Shown: in pieces, positions 15,063 to 20,200 of the stretch
Layout: each line of letters opens with the position of its first letter
Position numbering within the stretch: the first letter of the stretch is position 1
Assembly (NCBI GenBank): GCA_021399405.1
Contig: JAAFKL010000425.1
Span: forward strand, 1-20,200
DNA: 20,200 nucleotides
Direction: 5' to 3'
Origin: Candidatus Heimdallarchaeota archaeon
Lineage (GTDB): Archaea; Asgardarchaeota; Heimdallarchaeia; Heimdallarchaeales; Kariarchaeaceae
Program-made: the position numbers and the translations under genes
The notes under the pieces: model-generated
Databases searched by the model: none
What the model was told of the DNA's origin: nothing
What the model saw: the letters and a program-made list of their open reading frames with translations, nothing else

Positions 15063-15494
15063 ATGAGCGCAAACCTAACTCGTGGATATGCAGCAGAACT
15101 TAGCACTTTTGCTTCTAAAAACATTATTGTCAAAACTACAACTGGAAAAACTATCAAAGGAGTTCTTATGGGATTAAATCCTGATGATATGAATTTGATA
15201 TTGGGTGATGTTGTAGTTAATGATGAACAACATCACAGATTGTTCTTAGCTGGGACTCAAGTAGCAGAAATTACTCTCGGTGAGAGACCATTTGATATGA
15301 ATAAACTAAAGATGGAACTAGAACGAGTCTTCAAGAAAACTGGTGTCAGATACTTTGAAGATACTAGAACAATAATGGTAATGGATAGATATAAAGTAAC
15401 TGAGGAAACTGTGGATGGTGATGGTCCAGTAGCGGATAGGATTAGAAGAATCTGGCAATCGCTAAAAGAAGAATTTACAGCTACTGAAGAATAA
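15063..15494 (+). CDS. Lsm/Sm-like archaeal protein with C-terminal domain, SmAP3-like
   Basis: From the ATG at 15063 the protein has 143 residues. Residues about 10-75 form an Lsm domain: Sm1 reads NIIVKTTTGKTIKGVLMGL followed by D-D-M-N-L-I-L, and Sm2 is the weaker LFLAGTQVAEITL. Residues about 80-143 form a second small domain (LERVFKKTGVRYFEDTRTIMVMD, then GDGPVADRIRRIWQSLKEEF). The pattern of an Lsm domain plus a G-x-G-P-V-A-x-R-I tail is that of SmAP3, distinct from the short SmAP1/2 proteins. Sm-like proteins form heptameric or larger rings that bind U-rich RNA. SmAP3 is less studied and its RNA partners are not known. The gene is divergent from tgtA across a 138-nt gap. Confidence 0.85.
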   Translation: MSANLTRGYAAELSTFASKNIIVKTTTGKTIKGVLMGLNPDDMNLILGDVVVNDEQHHRLFLAGTQVAEITLGERPFDMNKLKMELERVFKKTGVRYFEDTRTIMVMDRYKVTEETVDGDGPVADRIRRIWQSLKEEFTATEE

Positions 15495-15646
15495 TTTTGT
15501 AATTGAAAAAATAATAATTTTGAATAAAAGTATAAAATGAGAAAATCTTAGGTTTGCGATATATTTACTCTACTTTATTTATTTACGATAATCTTTATTA
15601 TTTAACATTGCAAATATTTTCATAAATCAGAAAATCTAGAGAAATC

Positions 15647-16795
15647 ATGAGTCTTTTATCGATTCTAGAATGTACGTCTTGCTCTAAAGAATATGATCCA
15701 CAACTATTACAAACCCTGTGTGATTGCGGTAAAGTTCTCTTTGCCAGATATGATCTTGAAAAAGCAAAGGAAACTATTACAACAGATTTGAGAGGAAGAC
15801 CGAACAATTTGTGGCGGATGCATGAGATCATGCCTTGTGGTCCCAAGTATCGATTCACTTTAGGAGAAGGAAATACACCAATAATAAATTTTGAAGATGA
15901 TGATAAATTTCATTTTGAACTCAAGAATGAGGGATTAAATCCAACTGGTACTTTCAAATCTCGTGGTTTAGGTGCAGCAGTTTCAAGAGCAGTTGAATTA
16001 GGAGTAAAAGATTTTGTCATTCCTACTGCTGGAAACGCAGGTGCAGCTTTATCTGCTTACACGGCTAGAACAAATACCAAAGCACATGTATTCATGCCCA
16101 GGGATGCGCCTGAAGTGATTAAGTCAGAAGTGACTTCTTTTGGGGCTGAGCTTATTCTTGTTGATGGGCTTATTTCTGATGCAGCGAAGATTGCCAAAGT
16201 GAAAGCTGATGAAAATGGATGGTTTGATGTTTCTACCCTAAAAGAACCATACAGAGTGGAAGGAAAAAAAACAATGGGGCTTGAAATTGCGGAACAATAT
16301 AATTGGGAAGTACCAGATGTAATTATTTATCCAACAGGGGGTGGTACAGGTATTATAGGAATTCATAAAGCATTTGATGAACTTGAAACAATTGGATTAC
16401 TAGGGAACAAACGACCCAGAATGGTTGCAGTGCAATCTTCGACGTGTGCACCAATTGTAAGAGCATTTGATAATAATCTTAAGTATGCTCCAGTTTGGGA
16501 GGATGCACATACTGTAGCACCTGGATTGAGGGTTCCCGCTGCAGTGGGAGATTATTTAATTTTGGATATTGTTCGAAAAACTAAAGGTACTGCTGTAGCT
16601 GTTGAAGATACTGACATTCTAAAAAGTATGAGAGGTCTTGCAAAAAATCATGGCATTGCGTTAGCTCCTGAAGCTGCTGCAACATATACAGCATCAAAAT
16701 ATCTTAGAGATGATGGCTGGTTAGACAAATCTGAAAATATTTTATTGTTAGCCACTGGGTCCGGTTTAACCACACCGGAATTATGGATCGATTAA
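15647..16795 (+). CDS. thrC: Threonine synthase (PLP-dependent)
   Basis: The 382-residue protein is a fold-type II PLP enzyme that turns O-phosphohomoserine into threonine. The N-terminus has a zinc-ribbon-like set of cysteines (C9-x-x-C12, C25-x-C27), seen in archaeal and some bacterial threonine synthases. The PLP lysine is K104 in NPTGTFKSRG. The substrate and PLP-phosphate loops are LGEGNTPI (about 72-79), TAGNAGAAL and PTGGGTG. The end has LATGSGLTTPE. The zinc ribbon, K104 context and length fit threonine synthase better than threonine dehydratase or cysteine synthase. The ATG at 15647 has an AAATATTT box about 31 nt upstream at 15612-15619. The gene ends on a stop that overlaps the stop of the convergent zinc-site protein. 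No other threonine-pathway gene lies nearby. Confidence 0.93.
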   Translation: MSLLSILECTSCSKEYDPQLLQTLCDCGKVLFARYDLEKAKETITTDLRGRPNNLWRMHEIMPCGPKYRFTLGEGNTPIINFEDDDKFHFELKNEGLNPTGTFKSRGLGAAVSRAVELGVKDFVIPTAGNAGAALSAYTARTNTKAHVFMPRDAPEVIKSEVTSFGAELILVDGLISDAAKIAKVKADENGWFDVSTLKEPYRVEGKKTMGLEIAEQYNWEVPDVIIYPTGGGTGIIGIHKAFDELETIGLLGNKRPRMVAVQSSTCAPIVRAFDNNLKYAPVWEDAHTVAPGLRVPAAVGDYLILDIVRKTKGTAVAVEDTDILKSMRGLAKNHGIALAPEAAATYTASKYLRDDGWLDKSENILLLATGSGLTTPELWID

Positions 16796-17010
16796 ACTGC
16801 TTCTGGTTCATGTAAAAATACTGCTTCCTCAGGATCTCTTATAGTTACAGTCGCGTTTGCAACCTCCCATGAACCTTTTGTATAACTCCCACTTATTAGT
16901 GTCAAGCATCGACATTTGAAATTGAATTGACGTGTGGATTTTGAGTCAAGTATTTTTACTTGATGAGGGCGATTACAATTATTACAGCGCATCACTTCGT
17001 TTTTACTCAT
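16792..17010 (-). CDS. Small zinc-site protein of unknown function
   Basis: The 72-residue protein has two cysteine pairs, C9-x-x-C12 (MRCNNCNRPH) and C33-x-C35 (KCRCLTL), a spacing that suggests one four-cysteine zinc site of the ribbon or knuckle kind. A basic stretch separates them (KILDSKSTRQFNFK). The second half (GSYTKGSWEVANATVTIRDPEE) looks like a small beta structure. It is not a family I can name; a nucleic-acid-binding or ribosome-associated role is only a guess. Its stop codon overlaps that of thrC on the other strand. It lies 82 nt downstream of the PAC2 gene on the same strand, with no clear promoter at the right distance, so it may be co-transcribed with PAC2. The ordered cysteines and good ATG make a real gene likely. 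Confidence 0.7.
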   Translation of the reverse strand: MSKNEVMRCNNCNRPHQVKILDSKSTRQFNFKCRCLTLISGSYTKGSWEVANATVTIRDPEEAVFLHEPEAV

Positions 17011-17092
17011 GCAAATTAAAATAGATCAAAGTCAAACAAAATTGTTTCTAATTTGTCATGTTTATTTGGACAAGAACTTGATTAATAATCAG

Positions 17093-17863
17093 TTAGAGGA
17101 ACATTCCTCTGTTTCTATCATCTTCTTCCCTATTCTCTTCTAGGACACCTTCCATGTTTTGGATTTCATTTTCAATAGATTCGGCTTCTTGAATAAGCTC
17201 CTCAACACCACAATCAAGCCCTAGTAAATCATTAATAATTTCCACTGCATGTGAAGCAGCTATGGGATCAGGTCTAGATCGTTCTGCATATGGCATGATT
17301 CCAATTGCCGGATATTGCTTGATTTCTGAATACATCAATATAAGAGCCATTGGACCAGTGATAAACAAACCCTCATCCATCATGTCAAGTTTGGTGTCAG
17401 GATTAAGAGAGTTGTAAGTTGTTGAATAAACAGCCTTAGCTAAAACATCATCTTCAACCCGCAATCGAGAATCGAGTCCTCCGATCAAGACAATTTGACT
17501 TAGATCGTTGTCGGTACTCCATTTAACTACTTCTTGTGCAAAAGATCTGTGTTCAAGTTTATAGGGTTCAAAATAGGCATTAATAAGAATGATATCTTCA
17601 AATCGATATATTTCGAAAGGAAGGACTAACCTTTCTTCTTTTACACTTAAAAAAGGAGGAAGAAAATCAGTGACAATATATCCAATTAATTTTGCTTTTA
17701 ATGTTTGAACCATGTGATTTACAGCAATAAAACCTACTTTTCCAATTCCGTAAAATCCCGAAATCAATGTGCAACCTGAGATATCTTCTTCTCCTGCTCT
17801 CAACACGAATTCGACATTTGATTTACTTAATACTGAACCAGAAGGTTTTGTTGGTTCTGCCAT
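17093..17863 (-). CDS. PAC2-family proteasome assembly chaperone / proteasome-activator homologue
   Basis: The 256-residue protein has the PAC2 fold motif GFYGIGKVGFIAVNHMV (about 36-52), with the G-F-x-G-I-G-x-V-G phosphorylase-like loop, then YIVTDFLPPFLSV and VLIGGLDSR. Archaeal members (PbaA and PbaB) bind the 20S proteasome. The last three residues are M-F-L. This resembles the HbYX tail (hydrophobic-Tyr-any) with Phe for Tyr, which docks activators into pockets of the alpha ring. After a coiled-coil-like acidic stretch (EELIQEAESIENEIQNMEGV, about 223-242), a flexible tail leads to that end, as expected if the tail reaches the ring. The HbYX reading is inference. The ATG at 17863 may be leaderless: CTTAAAAC lies about 26 nt upstream. 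Confidence 0.85.
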   Translation of the reverse strand: MAEPTKPSGSVLSKSNVEFVLRAGEEDISGCTLISGFYGIGKVGFIAVNHMVQTLKAKLIGYIVTDFLPPFLSVKEERLVLPFEIYRFEDIILINAYFEPYKLEHRSFAQEVVKWSTDNDLSQIVLIGGLDSRLRVEDDVLAKAVYSTTYNSLNPDTKLDMMDEGLFITGPMALILMYSEIKQYPAIGIMPYAERSRPDPIAASHAVEIINDLLGLDCGVEELIQEAESIENEIQNMEGVLEENREEDDRNRGMFL

Positions 17864-17971
17864 ATTATTATGCTATTTTAAAAGGTTTTAAGTCAATTGA
17901 AATATGGTAGGAAATTTGAAATTCATTTATATCTAATATAATCCCAAAATAAAGCTATATGCAATTTATCG

Positions 17972-19006
17972 TTAAAATACACCCTGAGATTTACCTTTGT
18001 CGTAAACCTCATGAGTTAATTCAGCAATTCTACTCACATATCCCCATTCATTATCATACCAAGCAAGAACTTTTGCCATACAAGCATCAACTATTTTGAG
18101 TGCAGGAAAGTCAACCACTGCACTTAATGGATTATGATTGAAATCGGTACTAACTAAAGATCTCCATTCATATCCTAATATTCCTTTAAGATCATTTTCT
18201 GAAGCCTTTCGGAAAGAATCGGTGAGCTCATCAATTGTTAGATCTTTGGTGACCTTCACTGTTAAATCTACAATAGAAACATTGGGTAACGGCACTCTAA
18301 TAGCCAACCCATCTATTTTTCCTGCTAGATTTGGTAAAACTAACCCTATCGCCTTTGTAGCACCTGTTGAAGTTGGGAACATATTCATCGCCGCAGATCT
18401 CATTCTACGATAATCACTGTGTATTGAATCCAATAATCTCTGATCATTTGTATATGAGTGAATTGTTGTCATCGTACCATGTTCAAACCCGAAATTATCA
18501 TCCAAAACTTTGGCAACTGGGGCTAAACAATTGGTAGTACAGGATGCATTACTGATTAGTTTCTGATTTTCCACATCAATCAGATCGTTATTAACACCTC
18601 TGACTACAGTTAAATCAACATCAGCAGCAGTTTTACCAGGGGCAGATAGGATAACTCTTTTAGCTCCAGCCTGAATATGTTTTTGTAAATCTGATCGGGT
18701 TCGAAAACGCCCAGTACATTCAATAACAATATCAGTATCAAACTCTTTCCAAGGAAGATTCAAAGGATCCTTCTCTGAAGTTGCAACAAACTCATCATCA
18801 TTAAAAATTAATGATTTCTCATTTACCTCAACAGTTCCATCAAATCTACCATGAATTGAATCGAATTCGAACATATGCGCAAGCGATTCATTTGGGGCTA
18901 TATCATTAATCGCGACAATATCGACTTGTTCATCCATCTCTAATAAAGCACGTAATACTAGCCTCCCAATTCTTCCAAAACCATTTATTCCAACTTTTAC
19001 TACCAT
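17972..19006 (-). CDS. gap: Glyceraldehyde-3-phosphate dehydrogenase, bacterial/eukaryotic class I type
   Basis: The 344-residue enzyme oxidises and phosphorylates glyceraldehyde-3-phosphate, with NAD(P). It has the Rossmann motif GINGFGRIGR (7-16), D35 in AINDIAP, which favours NAD, the active-site C156 in SNASCTTNC, H183 in TIHSYTND, the phosphate loop FPTSTGATKAIG and the YDNEWGYVSRI ending. All catalytic residues are present. This is the class I enzyme of bacteria and eukaryotes, not the distinct class II GAPDH of most archaea (G-Y-G-T-I-G-K type), so the gene was probably gained by transfer. No other glycolysis gene is near. The ATG at 19006 has a TATA-like box about 27 nt upstream. Confidence 0.96.
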   Translation of the reverse strand: MVVKVGINGFGRIGRLVLRALLEMDEQVDIVAINDIAPNESLAHMFEFDSIHGRFDGTVEVNEKSLIFNDDEFVATSEKDPLNLPWKEFDTDIVIECTGRFRTRSDLQKHIQAGAKRVILSAPGKTAADVDLTVVRGVNNDLIDVENQKLISNASCTTNCLAPVAKVLDDNFGFEHGTMTTIHSYTNDQRLLDSIHSDYRRMRSAAMNMFPTSTGATKAIGLVLPNLAGKIDGLAIRVPLPNVSIVDLTVKVTKDLTIDELTDSFRKASENDLKGILGYEWRSLVSTDFNHNPLSAVVDFPALKIVDACMAKVLAWYDNEWGYVSRIAELTHEVYDKGKSQGVF

Positions 19007-19027
19007 TATAATCTACTCAAAAATATC

Positions 19028-19037
19028 AAAATAAAAT
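19028..19037 (-). promoter_or_regulatory. TATA-like box for the GAPDH gene
   Basis: The minus strand reads ATTTTATTTT, centred about 27 nt before the ATG at 19006. The region is very AT-rich, so the exact box is uncertain. Confidence 0.35.
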
Positions 19038-19195
19038 CGAGTTTGAAAATCTATTTGTTAAAAATTTGACATTAAGAAGATTAATCTTATTATTTTTGCT
19101 TATAATTCCATTTTATCATATTATGAGTTCTACACAACATTTGATAGTAGTATTAAACACAAAAAATTAAGAATGATCTTTCAATACTGACTTAT

Positions 19196-19408
19196 ATGCT
19201 TGACACGACGGCAGATGAGAACTTAGAATATTTGACCAATTTAGTCAAAATAATGATATCAGCAATTCTCGTTTTATTTGTCATCCTTGAAATGTCATTA
19301 TTTATGAGCTATACAAGTACAAATCTGGCATTATTGATTGGAAGCTCACTTTTTCTGATGTTTATCGTTTTCTGGCAAATGGGAAAAATAAATTTTAGAT
19401 TTCGGTAA
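19196..19408 (+). CDS. Small two-segment membrane protein of unknown function
   Basis: The 70-residue protein has an acidic N-terminus (MLDTTADENLEYLTN), two hydrophobic helices (about 18-38 IMISAILVLFVILEMSLF and 42-62 NLALLIGSSLFLMFIVFW) joined by a short loop, and a basic end (MGKINFRFR). This is a helical hairpin with both ends on the cytoplasmic side. No family is recognised. The charge pattern, the absence of stops and the T-rich terminator behind it support a real gene, though in AT-rich DNA a hydrophobic chance frame cannot be fully excluded. It sits between GAPDH (divergent) and the TnpB gene. Confidence 0.55.
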   Translation: MLDTTADENLEYLTNLVKIMISAILVLFVILEMSLFMSYTSTNLALLIGSSLFLMFIVFWQMGKINFRFR

Positions 19409-19451
19409 AATATAATAATCATAATAGAAAAAAGTATACATATTTCAATTC

Positions 19452-19468
19452 TTTTTCCAATCTTTTTT
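19452..19468 (+). terminator. T-rich transcription terminator
   Basis: Two T runs (19452-19456 and 19463-19468) follow the stop of the small membrane protein by about 45 nt. Such T-rich tracts end archaeal transcription without a hairpin. The position before the TnpB promoter fits this role. Confidence 0.4.
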
Positions 19469-19486
19469 AGTAATTAGTGAATTACT
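19469..19486 (+). repeat. Perfect inverted repeat (7-bp stem, 4-nt loop) upstream of tnpB
   Basis: AGTAATT and AATTACT pair perfectly around an AGTG loop, 55 nt before the tnpB start. Sub-terminal hairpins at this place are a feature of the left ends of IS200/IS605-type elements, where they are recognised as single strands. A short AT-rich palindrome can arise by chance, and no second hairpin or element end was located, so this is a candidate left end only. Confidence 0.4.
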
Positions 19487-19510
19487 TTCGGTCTACTCTA
19501 TGTTTCTGCG

Positions 19511-19518
19511 CTTATATA
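19511..19518 (+). promoter_or_regulatory. TATA box for tnpB
   Basis: The sequence CTTATATA is centred about 26 nt before the GTG at 19541, which would make the tnpB mRNA leaderless and supports this GTG. Confidence 0.5.
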
Positions 19519-19540
19519 CTAGAATCCTGTATTAGATATT

Positions 19541-20200
19541 GTGAGTATTCTACTCAGAACTTTACGTGTTCCAGTATTTCCTGATAATAAATCTAAGGAA
19601 CTACTAAGAACAACTTTTGAAGAGTACTCTAAAGCTGCACAAACTGCATATGACTACGCCAATAACAATAAAACCTCAAATCGTATCAAGGTACATCATG
19701 GAATTTACAAATCATTTAGAAAACAATCCTCACTCAATTCTCAGTTGGTAATTAACGCCAAGAACAAAGCTATGGATGTAATCCGAAGCTTGAAGGCAAA
19801 GAAAAAGAAGAGAAACGTGAAATTCATGAATAAAATTCCCATCAGATATGATTACAGATCATCCACAATCTATCAAGAAAAACAATCAGTAGCTCTATCA
19901 ACTACTGGAAAACGAGTCAACCTTGAATATTTTCTTCCAAGTTGTTATCAGAAATATTCAGACTGGGAGTTTAGAAGCTTTGAATTGCTAAAAAAAGGAG
20001 AAAAACAGTTTCTTCATTTTGTAGTTAGGAAATATGTCAACGCAAGTGGAGAACATTCAGGTGAATTTATTGGTATTGATCGTGGTATTCGTCATGTAGC
20101 AGTGACATCGCAAAACGAATTTTATAATGGCTCTCGTCTACGAGAAATTAAAAATCGATATTTTAGATTGAAACGTAGACTCCAGAAGAAAGGCACTAGA
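19541..20200 (+). CDS. tnpB: TnpB, RNA-guided nuclease of an IS200/IS605-type element (5' part, runs off the window)
   Basis: The frame is open for 220 codons from a GTG at 19541 to the window edge, with an in-frame TAG at 19520-19522 before it. It begins MSILLRTLRVPVFPDNKSKE and runs through the helical, lysine-rich N-terminal half (SLKAKKKKRNVKFMNK) that binds the guide RNA. It reaches the first RuvC motif GEFIGIDRGIRHVAV, with catalytic D180, followed by NRYFRLKRRLQKKGTR, the usual helical segment after RuvC-I. The other RuvC acids and the zinc finger would lie beyond 20200. TnpB is an omega-RNA-guided DNA nuclease that helps keep the element in place. No tnpA lies before it, so this is the TnpB-only (IS1341-like) form unless tnpA lies downstream. 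No break is seen in the part present. Confidence 0.9.
   Translation, partial: MSILLRTLRVPVFPDNKSKELLRTTFEEYSKAAQTAYDYANNNKTSNRIKVHHGIYKSFRKQSSLNSQLVINAKNKAMDVIRSLKAKKKKRNVKFMNKIPIRYDYRSSTIYQEKQSVALSTTGKRVNLEYFLPSCYQKYSDWEFRSFELLKKGEKQFLHFVVRKYVNASGEHSGEFIGIDRGIRHVAVTSQNEFYNGSRLREIKNRYFRLKRRLQKKGTR

Larger units (their letters stand above)
19469..20200 (+). mobile_element. IS200/IS605-group element, left part
   Basis: The element is inferred from the tnpB gene and the hairpin upstream. Its left end is set tentatively at the hairpin; the true cleavage site and target tetranucleotide could not be identified, and the right end with the omega RNA lies outside the window. Confidence 0.45.

Noticed and set aside
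18138..18413. A plus-strand 91-codon frame within GAPDH
   Set aside because: It lies wholly inside a strongly conserved gene on the other strand and has no recognisable domain.

Overview
The window looks like chromosomal DNA of an AT-rich archaeon. The archaeal markers are a Sec61-gamma/SecE plus Spt5 pair, an archaeosine tRNA-guanine transglycosylase with its zinc site, an Lsm protein with the C-terminal domain of archaeal SmAP3, a PAC2-family proteasome chaperone, and TATA-like boxes about 26 nt before many start codons. A bacterial/eukaryotic-type GAPDH, tandem-GNAT proteins and low G+C suggest an Asgard lineage, perhaps Heimdallarchaeia. That placement is inference from style and gene mix; no marker here proves it.

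Layout. 1-1460 (minus): the 5' part of an MFS transporter gene, and a tandem-GNAT acetyltransferase whose last codons look frameshifted. 1681-4687 (plus): two polytopic membrane proteins, one DUF6159-like and one 12-segment protein with NnrS/oxidase-I flavour. 4690-5115 (minus): a VOC/PhnB-like protein. 5275-12287 (plus): a Rieske domain fused to a pyruvate-oxidase-like ThDP enzyme, an M20 dipeptidase, a winged-helix protein of unknown role, a beta-CASP-like metallo-beta-lactamase protein, secE-spt5, a stand-alone receiver domain and a hotdog thioesterase. 12311-14924 (minus): a DUF998-like membrane protein and tgtA. 15063-16795 (plus): a SmAP3-like Lsm protein and threonine synthase. 16792-19006 (minus): a small zinc-site protein, the PAC2 protein and GAPDH. 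19196-19408 (plus): a two-segment membrane peptide. 19541-20200 (plus): a TnpB nuclease gene that runs off the window.

Genes are mostly single transcription units with their own promoter. The one tight couple is secE-spt5. Several genes serve information processing (tRNA modification, RNA binding, transcription elongation, protein translocation, proteasome assembly); the rest are metabolic or membrane proteins. Many starts fall near the expected transcription start, so many mRNAs are probably leaderless. This settles several start choices (5275, 8842, 11424, 15063).

No gene-free stretch exceeds about 220 bases. I saw no tRNA, rRNA, CRISPR array or riboswitch. Most of the window is ordinary core genome. 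I did not find a convincing new multi-gene system; the most notable items are the Rieske-ThDP fusion, the GNAT frameshift, the HbYX-like tail on the PAC2 protein and the TnpB locus without TnpA.
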